Of a stretch of 64,000 bases of DNA, positions 41,541 to 51,185 are shown piece by piece. Position numbers and translations under genes: made by a program. The DNA is taken from the NCBI GenBank assembly GCA_910575055.1, contig CAJTDC010000013.1:1-64000 (forward strand). The letters are read 5' to 3'. Numbering within the stretch: the stretch's first letter is position 1; every line of letters begins with the position of its first letter. The stretch comes from Clostridia bacterium. GTDB taxonomy: Bacteria > Bacillota > Clostridia > Lachnospirales > Anaerotignaceae. The notes beneath the pieces are model-generated. The model ran no database searches and was not told the DNA's origin. It worked only from the letters and a program-made list of their open reading frames with translations.

Positions 41541-41656
41541 CATACAAAATATAATTTTCAAAAAATTTATATTGAATTTATTTCAAAAAGGTTTTATGAT
41601 AGGATAGATTTCGGATTTTATTTATGACGCTATATTTTGGAGAGGAGGCGAAACAT

Positions 41657-42748
41657 ATGGAAGAATATTATATGATGTGGCTTTCTCGTATACCCTCTAT
41701 TGGTGTTCATAAAGCAATGCTGTTGTTAGATTATTTTGGCACAGCAGAGAATATTTGGAAAGCTTCTTTTCGTGATTTGAAAGAGGTAAAGGGAATGGGC
41801 ACTATTTATTGCCAAAAAATAAAAGAAGCAAAAAAGGAAGAACAACTAGACAAATGGATAGAAGAATTAGAGGAAAAAGAAATTCGCTTTATTTCTATTA
41901 AAAATGAACAATATCCTTATTTATTAAAACAAATATATGACCCACCTATTGGCTTTTATATGAAAGGATATCTGCCAGATGATAATATTGATAAAGTAAG
42001 TATTGTAGGAGCAAGAAGATGTTCCCATTATGGTGCATCTGTAACACATAAATTAGCAAGTGATTTGGCAAAGGCAAATATCACTATTGTAAGCGGTATG
42101 GCAACAGGTATTGATGGAATAGCACATACAGGAGCATTAGACGGTGGAGGACAAACCATTGCTGTATTAGGAACAGGAGTAGATATTTGTTATCCAGCGG
42201 AACATAGAGAACTTATGGAGCGTATTATATGCAATGGATGTGTCATATCAGAATATCCACCTCAAACACCAGTTTATCCTCAAAATTTTCCTAAAAGAAA
42301 TCGTATTATTAGTGGATTATCTCCTATTACGATTGTGGTAGAAGCAGGTAAAAGAAGTGGAACATTAATTACAGCAGACCAAGCACTCAATAATGGCAGA
42401 GAAGTTTTTGTAGTGCCAGGAAATGTAACAAGTGCTTTAAGTGAAGGTACAAACAATTTAATTAAGCAAGGTTGTCCTATTATTACAGAATTTGAAGATG
42501 TTTTAATAGCATTAGGTATTGCTTTTTCTGAAAAAGAGAAACAACAGTTTCAACAGCAGATGTCAGAAAGTATGGAAAAAGAAGAAAAAGAAGTCTATGA
42601 TTGTATTGGGCAAGAGGCGATTGATGTGGAAACCATAAGCAGAAAACTAAACAGAAATATACAGGAAGTACAATATTCGTTAACATTACTAGAAATTATG
42701 GGAAAAATACGGAAATTACCTCAATTAGGTTATATTAGAAAATATTGA
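41657..42748 (+). CDS. dprA: DNA processing protein DprA (Smf)
   Basis: 363 residues from MEEYYMMWLSR, chosen over a start 11 codons upstream because of the GGAGAGGAGG site. The Rossmann-like domain (about 105-300) carries the family motifs KVSIVGARRCSHYG, SGMATGIDGIAHTGALDGGG, TGVDICYPAEHRE, and NGCVISEYPP, followed by FPKRNRIISGLS and GKRSGTLITADQAL. A C-terminal winged-helix DML1-like domain follows (ISRKLNRNIQEVQYS). DprA loads RecA on incoming single-stranded DNA. It is immediately upstream of topA, the usual order in Firmicutes. Confidence 0.96.
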   Translation: MEEYYMMWLSRIPSIGVHKAMLLLDYFGTAENIWKASFRDLKEVKGMGTIYCQKIKEAKKEEQLDKWIEELEEKEIRFISIKNEQYPYLLKQIYDPPIGFYMKGYLPDDNIDKVSIVGARRCSHYGASVTHKLASDLAKANITIVSGMATGIDGIAHTGALDGGGQTIAVLGTGVDICYPAEHRELMERIICNGCVISEYPPQTPVYPQNFPKRNRIISGLSPITIVVEAGKRSGTLITADQALNNGREVFVVPGNVTSALSEGTNNLIKQGCPIITEFEDVLIALGIAFSEKEKQQFQQQMSESMEKEEKEVYDCIGQEAIDVETISRKLNRNIQEVQYSLTLLEIMGKIRKLPQLGYIRKY

Positions 42749-42760
42749 GAGGTGTTATTG

Positions 42761-44878
42761 ATGTCAGTAAAAAAAGAAGTGAAAAAATCAAAAAAGACAA
42801 AAGAAGACAAAAAACATCTGGTCATTGTAGAGTCACCTGCAAAAGCAAAAACAATTAAAAAATTTTTGGGAAACACTTATAAAATAGAGGCATCTATGGG
42901 TCACGTAAGAGATTTGCCTAAAAGTCAGCTTGGCATTGACATAGAAAATGATTATGAGCCCAAATATATTACAATAAGAGGAAAAGGAGAATTACTCAGT
43001 CAGTTAAGAAAAGAGGCAAAATCAGCAGATAAAGTTTATTTAGCAACAGACCCTGATAGAGAAGGAGAAGCAATTAGCTGGCATTTACTTCACGCTTTAA
43101 ATTTAAAAGAAAAACCGATTAGTCGTATTACATTTAATGAAATTACAAAAAATGCAGTAAAAAAATCCATTTCAGAAGCAAGAGAAATTGATATGGATTT
43201 GGTAAATGCACAACAAGCAAGAAGAATACTTGATAGAGTAGTAGGATATAGTATAAGCGATTTACTTTGGCAAAAGGTAAAAGGAAGATTGAGTGCTGGT
43301 CGTGTGCAGTCTGTTGCATTAAGAATGATTTGTGACAGAGAAGAAGAAATAAATAGTTTTATACCAGAAGAATATTGGACAATTACAGCACATTTAATAG
43401 ATGAATATAATAATGATATAAAAGCAAAATTTTATGGTACAGAAAAAGAAAAAATAGAATTGCATAATGAAGCAGAAACGAATACAATTATAGAACAAGT
43501 CAAACAGAAAGAATTTGTTGTAACAGATGTCAAAAAGGGAACAAGAATAAAAAAACCAGTTGCACCTTTTACAACAAGTACATTACAACAAGAAGCAAGT
43601 AAACATTTGAATATGACAACACAAAAGACTATGATTATAGCACAGCAGTTATATGAAGGTGTTGATATAAAAGGAGAAGGAACAATTGGTATTGTTTCTT
43701 ATATTAGAACAGACTCTTTTCGTATTTCTGATGAAGCCTATGAACAAGCAGTACAGTTTATTGATGAAACATATGGTAAAGAGTATGTAAATCCTGAAAG
43801 GGCAGTATATAAATCAAAAGGAAAAACACAAGATGCTCACGAAGCAATACGACCAACAAGTGCTTCTCGTACACCAGAAAGTATAAAAGACTCTTTGTCA
43901 AAAGACCAGTATAAGCTGTATAAATTGATTTGGGAAAGGTTTATAGCGAGTCAAATGAGCCCTGCTGTATATGATACATTGTCTGTGAAAATAAAATGTG
44001 ATAAATATCAGTTTAGAACAGGTGGCTCTGTATTAAAATTTGAGGGATTTTTAAAAGTTTATAATTATAGTAAAGAAGAAACAGAAAAAATTGTAAATTT
44101 AGAAAAGGAACAAATATTGCAACAAAAAGAAATTGAAGATATACAACATTTTACACAGCCTCCTCCAAGATTTACAGATGCTTCTCTTGTAAAAACATTA
44201 GAAGAGATAGGAGTGGGACGTCCTAGTACCTATGCTCCTACACTAACAACAATACAAGCAAGAAATTATGTGACAAAAGAAAATAAAAATCTTTTTCCAA
44301 CAGAATTGGGCGAAATTGTAAATGATATTATGAAAAATTATTTTTCAGATATTGTTGACATTCATTTTACTGCAACAATGGAGGACAAATTAGATAAAGT
44401 AGAAGAAGGAAAAGGAGAATGGAAACAAATTATAAGAGAATTTTATCCACCTTTTCATAAAGAATTGCTTGATGCAGCAGAAAAACTGGAAAAAGTAGAT
44501 ATTAAAGATGAAGTAACAGATATTATATGTGAAAAATGCGGCAGAAATATGGTAATAAAATATGGTCGTTATGGAAAATTTATTGCTTGTCCTGGCTTTC
44601 CAGAATGTCATAATGCAAAAGCATTTTATGAGGAGGCAGGGGTAGCTTGTCCCGAATGTGGTGGAAAAATACTTATCAAAAAGACAAAAAAAGGAAGAAA
44701 ATATTTTGGCTGTGAAAACAATCCAGAATGTAATTTTATGTCTTGGAATAAACCAACAGGAGAAAAATGTCCTCGCTGTGGTAGTTATATGGAAGAAAAA
44801 GGAAAGAAAAATACTAAAATTGTTTGCTCTAATATACAATGTGGCTATATACAAGAACAAAAGAAAGAAGAAGAATAA
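42761..44878 (+). CDS. topA: DNA topoisomerase I
   Basis: 705 residues from MSVKKEVKKSKK (ATG with GAGAGGTG upstream). The Toprim domain has LVIVESPAKAKTI and DPDREGEAI; the catalytic tyrosine is in GIVSYIRTDSFRIS. Three C-terminal zinc fingers follow at about 590-690 (CEKCGRN, CPECGGK, CPRCGSY, each with a later CxxxxxC partner). The enzyme relaxes negatively supercoiled DNA. The gene starts 12 bp after dprA. It is not followed by codY, trmFO or hslVU as in bacilli, but by a terminator and rpsB, as in several Clostridia. Confidence 0.97.
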   Translation: MSVKKEVKKSKKTKEDKKHLVIVESPAKAKTIKKFLGNTYKIEASMGHVRDLPKSQLGIDIENDYEPKYITIRGKGELLSQLRKEAKSADKVYLATDPDREGEAISWHLLHALNLKEKPISRITFNEITKNAVKKSISEAREIDMDLVNAQQARRILDRVVGYSISDLLWQKVKGRLSAGRVQSVALRMICDREEEINSFIPEEYWTITAHLIDEYNNDIKAKFYGTEKEKIELHNEAETNTIIEQVKQKEFVVTDVKKGTRIKKPVAPFTTSTLQQEASKHLNMTTQKTMIIAQQLYEGVDIKGEGTIGIVSYIRTDSFRISDEAYEQAVQFIDETYGKEYVNPERAVYKSKGKTQDAHEAIRPTSASRTPESIKDSLSKDQYKLYKLIWERFIASQMSPAVYDTLSVKIKCDKYQFRTGGSVLKFEGFLKVYNYSKEETEKIVNLEKEQILQQKEIEDIQHFTQPPPRFTDASLVKTLEEIGVGRPSTYAPTLTTIQARNYVTKENKNLFPTELGEIVNDIMKNYFSDIVDIHFTATMEDKLDKVEEGKGEWKQIIREFYPPFHKELLDAAEKLEKVDIKDEVTDIICEKCGRNMVIKYGRYGKFIACPGFPECHNAKAFYEEAGVACPECGGKILIKKTKKGRKYFGCENNPECNFMSWNKPTGEKCPRCGSYMEEKGKKNTKIVCSNIQCGYIQEQKKEEE

Positions 44879-44902
44879 AAATAAATAAATTTTGAAAAAT
44901 CA

Positions 44903-44942
44903 AAGAAGTCATATTATATTTATTATAGTATGGCTTCTTTAT
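44903..44942 (+). terminator. Terminator after topA
   Basis: AAAGAAG and CTTCTTT with the inner ATATT/AATAT-like arms form an imperfect stem with T after it, 25 bp after the topA stop. Confidence 0.65.
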
Positions 44943-44984
44943 TTAATGAAGAATAAAAAATTTACAAATTTTGTTTTAAAGTAG

Positions 44985-45013
44985 TTGTAATATTTTTTAA
45001 GCTATGATATAAT
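44985..45013 (+). promoter_or_regulatory. Promoter of the rpsB-tsf unit
   Basis: TTGTAA (44985-44990), a 17-bp spacer and an extended -10 element TGATATAAT ending at 45013. The transcript leader to rpsB is about 100 bases and contains CTCACCTATT and AACTGGTGC, which may pair, so an autoregulatory leader is possible. Confidence 0.7.
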
Positions 45014-45122
45014 GCACAAGGTAAAAAATATAACTCACCTATTTTCATACGCTGAACTGGTGCTTTTTAAAGTCGTTCAGAAAAATGGAAAATGGGGCGG
45101 ACTAACCAAGGAGGTAAATAAA

Positions 45123-45857
45123 ATGAGCGTAATTTCTATGAAACAATTATTAGAGGCTGGTGTACACTTTGGTCATCAGACCAGAAGATGGAACCCTAAA
45201 ATGGCAGAATATATTTTTGCTGAAAGAAATGGTATTTATATCATAGACTTGCAAAAAACAGTAAAAAAAGTAGATGAAGCATACACAGCAGTAAGCGATA
45301 TTATAAAAGAAGGCGGAGAAATTCTTTTTGTTGGTACAAAAAAACAAGCACAAGACTCTATTAAAGAAGAAGCTGAAAGATGTGGTATGTACTATGTAAA
45401 TCAAAGATGGTTAGGTGGTATGCTTACAAACTTCAGCACAATTAAAACAAGAATTGCTAGATTAAAAGAATTGGAAGAAATGCAAGAAGATGGTACATTT
45501 GATGTATTAACAAAAAAAGAAGTTGCTGCATTACTTCATGAAAAAGAAAAATTAGAGAATAACTTGGGTGGTATTAAAGAAATGACAAGAGTACCAGATG
45601 TTATGTTTATTGTTGACCCAAGAAAAGAAAGAATTGCTATTCAAGAAGCACATACATTAGGTATTCCTATTGTGGCTATTGTTGATACAAACTGTGACCC
45701 TGAAGAAGTTGATTTTGTTATTCCAGGAAATGATGATGCAATTAGAGCAGTAAAACTAATTGCTTCCAAAATAGCAGATGCTGTTATTGAGTCTAAACAA
45801 GGTGAAGAAATGGCTGGTATGGAACCAGAAGAAGCAGAAATAGAAGAAGAAGCATAA
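45123..45857 (+). CDS. rpsB: 30S ribosomal protein S2
   Basis: 244 residues from [20 protein letters not shown], with CAAGGAGG upstream. The family signature [20 protein letters not shown] and the later [17 protein letters not shown] and [18 protein letters not shown] are complete. The acidic C-terminal tail ([12 protein letters not shown]) is typical. S2 joins the 30S head late in assembly. The gene leads the rpsB-tsf-pyrH-frr block. A terminator-like hairpin separates it from tsf, which usually sets the protein ratio. Confidence 0.98.
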   Translation: MSVISMKQLLEAGVHFGHQTRRWNPKMAEYIFAERNGIYIIDLQKTVKKVDEAYTAVSDIIKEGGEILFVGTKKQAQDSIKEEAERCGMYYVNQRWLGGMLTNFSTIKTRIARLKELEEMQEDGTFDVLTKKEVAALLHEKEKLENNLGGIKEMTRVPDVMFIVDPRKERIAIQEAHTLGIPIVAIVDTNCDPEEVDFVIPGNDDAIRAVKLIASKIADAVIESKQGEEMAGMEPEEAEIEEEA

Positions 45858-45877
45858 TATAAGGCAGTATGCCCAAG

Positions 45878-45909
45878 CCTCAGCCTGCTCATTGGGCTGA
45901 GGTTTTTTT
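45878..45909 (+). terminator. Terminator/attenuator between rpsB and tsf
   Basis: CCTCAGCC and GGCTGAGG form an 8-bp stem with TTTTTTT after it. Since tsf follows 47 bp later, partial read-through probably sets the rpsB:tsf ratio. Confidence 0.85.
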
Positions 45910-45956
45910 GAGAAAATAAGTATCCACATACAATAAAATATGGAGGTTTTGAAATT

Positions 45957-46889
45957 ATGGCAGTAGATATGAAAAAAGTAAAAGAACTGAGAGAAATGAC
46001 AGGTGCAGGTATGATGGACTGCAAAAAAGCATTAGAAGAAACAAATAATGATATGGATAAAGCAGTAGAAGTATTAAGAGAAAAAGGTCTTGCAGCATCT
46101 GCAAAAAAAGCAGGAAGAATTGCAGCAGAAGGTATTGTTGCAATACACTTGTCTGATGATAATAAAGTTGGTGCGATTGTAGAAGTAAACTCTGAAACAG
46201 ACTTTGTTGCAAAAAATCAAAAATTCCGTGATTATGTTGATGCTGTTGCAAAACAAGTTACAAAATCAAATGCAGCAGATATGGATGCTTTTTTTGCTGA
46301 AACATGGCAAGATGACCCACAATTTACAGTAAAAGAAGAATTGAGTCAACAAGTTGCTGTAATTGGCGAAAATTTGAATATCAGACGTTTTGAAAGATAT
46401 ACAAGAGAGAATGCAGGCAAATTAGTTTCTTATATTCACGGCGGCGGAAGAATTGGCGTTATGATTGAGTTGGCTTGTGAAAAAGAAGTAGATGCTTTGG
46501 AAGAATTAGGTAAAAACATTGCTATGCAAATTGCAGCATTAAACCCACAATTCATTGCAACAAAAGATGTTCCACAAGAATTTATTGATAAAGAAACAGA
46601 AATTTTAACAGTACAAGCAAAAGAAGACCCTAAAAACGCATCTAAACCTGATAATATTATTGCAAAAATGATTGAAGGTAGATTGAAAAAAGAATTAAAA
46701 GAAATCTGTTTAGTAGAACAGGCTTATGTAAAAGATGGTGATATGACAGTACAACAATATATTAATAGTGTTGCAAAAGAAGTTGGTGCTGACATTACAA
46801 TTACACGTTATGTTCGTTTCGAAACAGGCGAAGGTCTTGCAAAAAAAGAAGAAGATTTTGCTGCTGAAGTAGCAAAACAAATACAATAA
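45957..46889 (+). CDS. tsf: Elongation factor Ts
   Basis: 310 residues. The UBA domain (1-55) has VKELREMTGAGMMDCKKALE, and the hallmark of the first core domain is VEVNSETDFVAKNQKF. Two further core-type repeats follow (SYIHGGGRIGVMIELAC, then LVEQAYVKDGDMTVQQYI). EF-Ts exchanges GDP for GTP on EF-Tu. TGGAGG precedes the ATG. A terminator follows at about 46,919-46,950. Confidence 0.98.
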   Translation: MAVDMKKVKELREMTGAGMMDCKKALEETNNDMDKAVEVLREKGLAASAKKAGRIAAEGIVAIHLSDDNKVGAIVEVNSETDFVAKNQKFRDYVDAVAKQVTKSNAADMDAFFAETWQDDPQFTVKEELSQQVAVIGENLNIRRFERYTRENAGKLVSYIHGGGRIGVMIELACEKEVDALEELGKNIAMQIAALNPQFIATKDVPQEFIDKETEILTVQAKEDPKNASKPDNIIAKMIEGRLKKELKEICLVEQAYVKDGDMTVQQYINSVAKEVGADITITRYVRFETGEGLAKKEEDFAAEVAKQIQ

Positions 46890-46918
46890 TATTTATTTTA
46901 TTGTAAAGAAACAAAAGA

Positions 46919-46950
46919 AAAGGAAACATTGCCTGTGCGTGTTTCCTTTT
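46919..46950 (+). terminator. Terminator after tsf
   Basis: AAGGAAAC and GTTTCCTT form an 8-bp stem with a T run, about 30 bp after tsf. Confidence 0.85.
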
Positions 46951-47045
46951 TTTGGGATATTTTATAAGAATTTTGACAGATTATGAAAAAAATATAGCAT
47001 TTTAAATAGTTGTGTGGTACATTAGTAAAGAAGGGAGCTGTTGCA

Positions 47046-47750
47046 ATGTATAAAAGAATTGTATTAAAAATCAGTGGAGAAGCTTTATCAGGAGAACAAC
47101 AAGGAGTAACATTTTTTCAGCCTGTTGTAGACGAGCTTGTAAGACAAATAAAAGTGATTTTACAAAAAGGCACACAAGTTAGCCTAGTGATTGGCGGGGG
47201 TAATTTTTGGCGTGGAAGAAGTGCAGACTCTCAAATGGACAGAACAAAAGCAGACCAAATTGGTATGTTGGCAACGGTGATGAATGCGATTTATGTAGCA
47301 GATGCACTGAGGCAAGTAGGTGTTAATGCAGTAGTACAAACACCTTTTGCAGTTGGTACAATGACAGAACTTTTTTCAAAAGAAAGTGCTTTAGCACATT
47401 TACAAAAAGGACAAGTAGTCATATTTGCTGGCGGTTTAGGACACCCATTCTTTTCTACAGATACAATTACAGCTTTGAGAGGCGCAGAATTAGATGCAGA
47501 CGGCTTGTTTTTTGCAAAAAATGTTGATGGTGTGTATGATAGTGACCCTGCCGTTAATAAAAATGCAAAAAAAATTGACTGTATCAAATCAGAAGATATT
47601 GTAAAAAATAATTTAAAAGTCATTGATATGGCAGCAGCAAATCTTTGTTTTGAAAGAAAAATTGCAGTTGTAATATTTGGTCTGAATGAAACAGATAGTA
47701 TTATTAGAGCAGTTAGCGGTGAAAAAATTGGTACAATTGTAACAGTATGA
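47046..47750 (+). CDS. pyrH: UMP kinase
   Basis: 234 residues from MYKRIVLKISGEALSGE; the ATG at 47046 has AAGGGAGCTG upstream, so the 12 codons in front are not used. The amino-acid-kinase fold is shown by SLVIGGGNFWRGRSADSQM, FAGGLGHPFFSTDT and AKNVDGVYDSDP. It phosphorylates UMP to UDP and is a hexamer under GTP and UTP control. It is followed by frr 27 bp later with AGGAGG, so the two are co-transcribed. Confidence 0.98.
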   Translation: MYKRIVLKISGEALSGEQQGVTFFQPVVDELVRQIKVILQKGTQVSLVIGGGNFWRGRSADSQMDRTKADQIGMLATVMNAIYVADALRQVGVNAVVQTPFAVGTMTELFSKESALAHLQKGQVVIFAGGLGHPFFSTDTITALRGAELDADGLFFAKNVDGVYDSDPAVNKNAKKIDCIKSEDIVKNNLKVIDMAAANLCFERKIAVVIFGLNETDSIIRAVSGEKIGTIVTV

Positions 47751-47777
47751 GCAATGTGAAAAGTAGGAGGAATAATT

Positions 47778-48332
47778 ATGGCAATAGACACAACTGTTTA
47801 TGAAGACAAAATGAAAAAAACATTAGCATCACTTGAGGGAGAATATATTACTATTAGAGCAGGACGTGCAAATCCTCACGTTTTAGACAAAATTACAGTA
47901 GACTATTATGGAGCACAAACACCTATTAATCAAGTAGGAAATATTACAATACCAGAAGCAAGATTAATTCAAATTCAACCTTGGGATGCTTCTATGCTCA
48001 AAGCAATTTCAAAAGCAATTTCTGCTTCTGATTTAGGCATCAATCCTAATAATGATGGTAAAGTCATTCGTTTAGTATTTCCAGAGTTGACAGAAGAACG
48101 CAGAAAAGAATTGACAAAAGATGTAAAGAAAAAAGCAGAAAGTGCAAAAGTAGCATTACGTAATATCCGTAGAGATGCGATTGATACTTTTAAAAAAATG
48201 GAAAAGAAAAAAGAAATTCCAGAAGATGAATTAAAAGATTTAGAAGAAAAAATACAAAGAATGACAGATAAATATGTAGGAGAAATTGATACAAAATGCG
48301 AAACAAAATGTAAAGATATATTGTCTGTATAA
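47778..48332 (+). CDS. frr: Ribosome recycling factor
   Basis: 184 residues. [33 protein letters not shown] and the long C-terminal helical part with [20 protein letters not shown] and [15 protein letters not shown] cover the whole protein. It releases ribosomes from mRNA together with EF-G after termination. GTAGGAGG precedes the ATG. A weak hairpin (GGACAG/CTGTCC, 48351-48376) lies before uppS. Confidence 0.98.
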   Translation: MAIDTTVYEDKMKKTLASLEGEYITIRAGRANPHVLDKITVDYYGAQTPINQVGNITIPEARLIQIQPWDASMLKAISKAISASDLGINPNNDGKVIRLVFPELTEERRKELTKDVKKKAESAKVALRNIRRDAIDTFKKMEKKKEIPEDELKDLEEKIQRMTDKYVGEIDTKCETKCKDILSV

Positions 48333-48415
48333 AATAATAATGATATAAAGGACAGGAAGCAATGCTTTTCTGTCCTTGCTGTATTATTTTCTAAAAGATT
48401 TTAAGGAGAAAAGTT

Positions 48416-49165
48416 ATGTTTCCTTTTATAAATAATAATAAAGAAGAATTAAAATTAGATGAAAAAAATATGCCAAAACATATTGCTATTATTATGGACG
48501 GTAATGGTAGATGGGCAGCAAAAAGAGCATTACCTAGAAAAGCAGGGCATAAAGCAGGAGCAAAAACACTTGAAAATATTTCACAAGCTGCAATAAATTT
48601 AGGGATAGAACATTTAACAGTATATGCTTTTTCTACTGAAAATTGGAAAAGGTCTGAAGAAGAAATCAAGGGAATTATGGATTTGCTTAGAGAGTATTTA
48701 AAAAATTATATTGATAGAGCAAAAAAAGATAATGTTCGTGTTCATATTATAGGGGATATTACTCGTTTAGATAATGACATACAACAACAGATTATACAAT
48801 TAGAGCAATTAACAAAAGAAAAAAAAGGAATGAGTCTTCATATTGCATTAAATTATGGTGGTAGAGATGAATTGTTGAGAGCAATTAGAAAAGTAAGTAA
48901 AGATGTTGCAGAAGGAAAATACAAAGCAGAAGAAATTGGAGAGAAAGAACTAGAGCAGTATCTTGATACAAAAGAAATACCAGACCCAGAGCTTCTTATT
49001 AGAACAAGTGGAGAAGAACGTATTAGCAATTTTTTGCTTTGGCAAATTGCTTATTCAGAGTTAAGTTTTTCAGATAAACTGTGGCCTGATTTTACGGAAT
49101 ATGATTTAAAACAATCTATTTACCAATACCAAAATAGAGAAAGACGTTTTGGAGGCAGAAAATAG
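48416..49165 (+). CDS. uppS: Undecaprenyl diphosphate synthase (isoprenyl transferase)
   Basis: 249 residues. The catalytic region HIAIIMDGNGRWAAKRALPR carries the active Asp, and LTVYAFSTENWKRSEEEI and LIRTSGEERISNFLLWQIAY are the other conserved regions of the cis-prenyltransferase family. It makes C55-PP, the lipid carrier of cell-wall precursors, by adding eight isoprene units to farnesyl-PP. It starts the lipid segment uppS-cdsA-dxr-rseP-ispG, with cdsA only 18 bp downstream. Confidence 0.97.
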   Translation: MFPFINNNKEELKLDEKNMPKHIAIIMDGNGRWAAKRALPRKAGHKAGAKTLENISQAAINLGIEHLTVYAFSTENWKRSEEEIKGIMDLLREYLKNYIDRAKKDNVRVHIIGDITRLDNDIQQQIIQLEQLTKEKKGMSLHIALNYGGRDELLRAIRKVSKDVAEGKYKAEEIGEKELEQYLDTKEIPDPELLIRTSGEERISNFLLWQIAYSELSFSDKLWPDFTEYDLKQSIYQYQNRERRFGGRK

Positions 49166-49183
49166 CAGGAGGAGGGAAACAAT

Positions 49184-50002
49184 ATGGCAATTAGAATTCT
49201 TTCAAGTGTTGTTGGTTTGCCCGTACTGATTTTTTTTGTAATATATGGTGGAATACCCTTGCAGGCTGTGATATTATTAGCAGGCTTAATTGGTATGCAC
49301 GAATTTTATAATGCCTTTTCTTTAAAAAATAAAGGAGTGCAATATATTGGCTATTTTTTTGCTGTAATTTATATGATTTTTATTGATAAAATTATTAATA
49401 TGCAGAATATGTTTAATATATTTGTTTCTTTGTTTTTATTGGTATTACTGATTTACATTGTTCTTTTTCACGAAAAAACAAATGCAGAAGAAGGAATGTT
49501 GAGTTTTTTTGGTTTTTTTTATGTTATGTTTCTTTTATCTCATATATTTTTAATTCGTTCTTATACTTATGGAAATATATTTATATGGCTTGCGTTCATT
49601 TCCGCATGGGGGTGTGATACAGGTGCATATTTTACAGGTGTTACTGTTGGCAAGCATAAATTAATCCCTACATTAAGTCCTAAAAAAACAGTAGAAGGGT
49701 CAGTTGGAGGTGTTGTAACAGCAACAATGTTAGCGCTTTTGTACGGCTGGTTTATAGAAAAAAAATTCCCTTTAGAAGAAGTTAATGTATTTCTTCTTTG
49801 TGGTTTAACGGGTATTTTTGGTTCTATGTTGTCACAAATTGGGGATTTGGCAGCATCTGCTATGAAAAGATATACAGGTATAAAAGATTTTGGAAAATTG
49901 ATACCTGGACACGGTGGAATATTAGACAGATTTGACAGTGTACTTTTGACAGCACCTGTTGTATACTATATTATGATGTTTTTAATACGTGTAGAATTAT
50001 AA
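49184..50002 (+). CDS. cdsA: Phosphatidate cytidylyltransferase
   Basis: 272 residues with about eight membrane helices. The C-terminal signature SAMKRYTGIKDFGKLIPGHG and GILDRFDSVLLTAPV is complete. The enzyme makes CDP-diacylglycerol for phospholipid synthesis from CTP and phosphatidate in the membrane. The start has AGGAGGAGG. It lies between uppS and dxr as in most Firmicutes. Confidence 0.97.
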   Translation: MAIRILSSVVGLPVLIFFVIYGGIPLQAVILLAGLIGMHEFYNAFSLKNKGVQYIGYFFAVIYMIFIDKIINMQNMFNIFVSLFLLVLLIYIVLFHEKTNAEEGMLSFFGFFYVMFLLSHIFLIRSYTYGNIFIWLAFISAWGCDTGAYFTGVTVGKHKLIPTLSPKKTVEGSVGGVVTATMLALLYGWFIEKKFPLEEVNVFLLCGLTGIFGSMLSQIGDLAASAMKRYTGIKDFGKLIPGHGGILDRFDSVLLTAPVVYYIMMFLIRVEL

Positions 50003-50019
50003 AGCTTGGAGATGATATT

Positions 50020-51165
50020 TTGAGGACCATAAGCATATTAGGGTCTACTGGTTCTATAGGAACACAGACACTAGAAGTTGTGAAACACTTGGGGAATATA
50101 AAAGTTGCTGGCTTAACTGGCAATCAAAATGTAAAATTGATGGAACAACAATATTATACATATCGTCCTTCTAAAATTGCTATGATGGATATAGGCAGAG
50201 CATTGCAATTAAGAGAAAGATTAGCAGGAGAGCCTGTTACAGTGCTCTGGGGAATGGAAGGGCTTATGGAAATTGCTTCTATGAAAGAGATAGATATGGT
50301 TGTAACATCTGTAGTAGGCAATGTAGGTATTCAACCAACATTTGAGGCAATACGACATAGTAAAGATATTGCTTTAGCCAATAAAGAAACACTTGTTTCA
50401 GCAGGACAGCTTGTTATGGATGAAATTAAAAATAAAAATGTAACACTGTATCCTGTAGATAGTGAACATTCTGCAATTTTTCAGTGTTTGCAGGGAAATA
50501 AACCAAATGCTGTGAGAAGAATATTGTTGACTGCTTCTGGAGGACCTTTTAGGGGAAAAACAAGAGAAGAATTAAAAAATGTAACAGTAGAAGATGCTTT
50601 AAAGCACCCAAATTGGAATATGGGCAAAAAAATCACAATAGACTCTGCTACATTAATGAACAAAGGTCTTGAAATGATGGAAGCAAAATGGCTTTTTGGT
50701 GTAGAAACAAATCAAATTGAAGTTTTAATACATCCTCAAAGTGTTATTCATTCTGCTGTAGAATATGAAGATAGTGCAATTATTGCACAAATGGGCGAAC
50801 CAGATATGAAAGTACCTATACAATATGCTTTAACTTATCCAGAAAGGACAAAAAATAACTATCCTAAAATAGATTTTACAAAAAGAAATTGTTTGACATT
50901 TGAAAAACCAGATTTTGAAACATTTCAATGTTTATCATTAGCATATAAAGCACTGGAAATAGGGGGAACTATGCCAGCTGTTTTAAATAGTGCAAATGAG
51001 GTAGCAGTACAAAAATTTATAGAGAAAAAAATAGGTTTTTTAGATATTCCTTTGCTAATAGAACAGACAATGAACGCATATACTGTAAAAGAAAACTATA
51101 CATTAGGAGATTTACTTGCTGCAGACAGATGGGCAAGAAATTTTACAGAAGAAAACAGTATATAG
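50020..51165 (+). CDS. dxr: 1-deoxy-D-xylulose-5-phosphate reductoisomerase
   Basis: 381 residues. The NADPH-binding start is ISILGSTGSIGTQTLEVV. The catalytic parts are ALANKETLVSAGQLVMDEI, LYPVDSEHSAIFQCLQG, ILLTASGGPFRGKTREE and PNWNMGKKITIDSATLMNKG; metal ligands lie in DSEHSA and NKGLEMMEAKW. It converts DXP to MEP, the second step of the MEP isoprenoid pathway, and thereby feeds uppS. The start codon at 50020 is TTG in TTTTGAGG, with GGAGATGA upstream; ispG, a later step of the same pathway, is two genes on. Confidence 0.96.
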   Translation: MRTISILGSTGSIGTQTLEVVKHLGNIKVAGLTGNQNVKLMEQQYYTYRPSKIAMMDIGRALQLRERLAGEPVTVLWGMEGLMEIASMKEIDMVVTSVVGNVGIQPTFEAIRHSKDIALANKETLVSAGQLVMDEIKNKNVTLYPVDSEHSAIFQCLQGNKPNAVRRILLTASGGPFRGKTREELKNVTVEDALKHPNWNMGKKITIDSATLMNKGLEMMEAKWLFGVETNQIEVLIHPQSVIHSAVEYEDSAIIAQMGEPDMKVPIQYALTYPERTKNNYPKIDFTKRNCLTFEKPDFETFQCLSLAYKALEIGGTMPAVLNSANEVAVQKFIEKKIGFLDIPLLIEQTMNAYTVKENYTLGDLLAADRWARNFTEENSI

Positions 51166-51185
51166 GAAGGTAGGCGGCAAAAAAT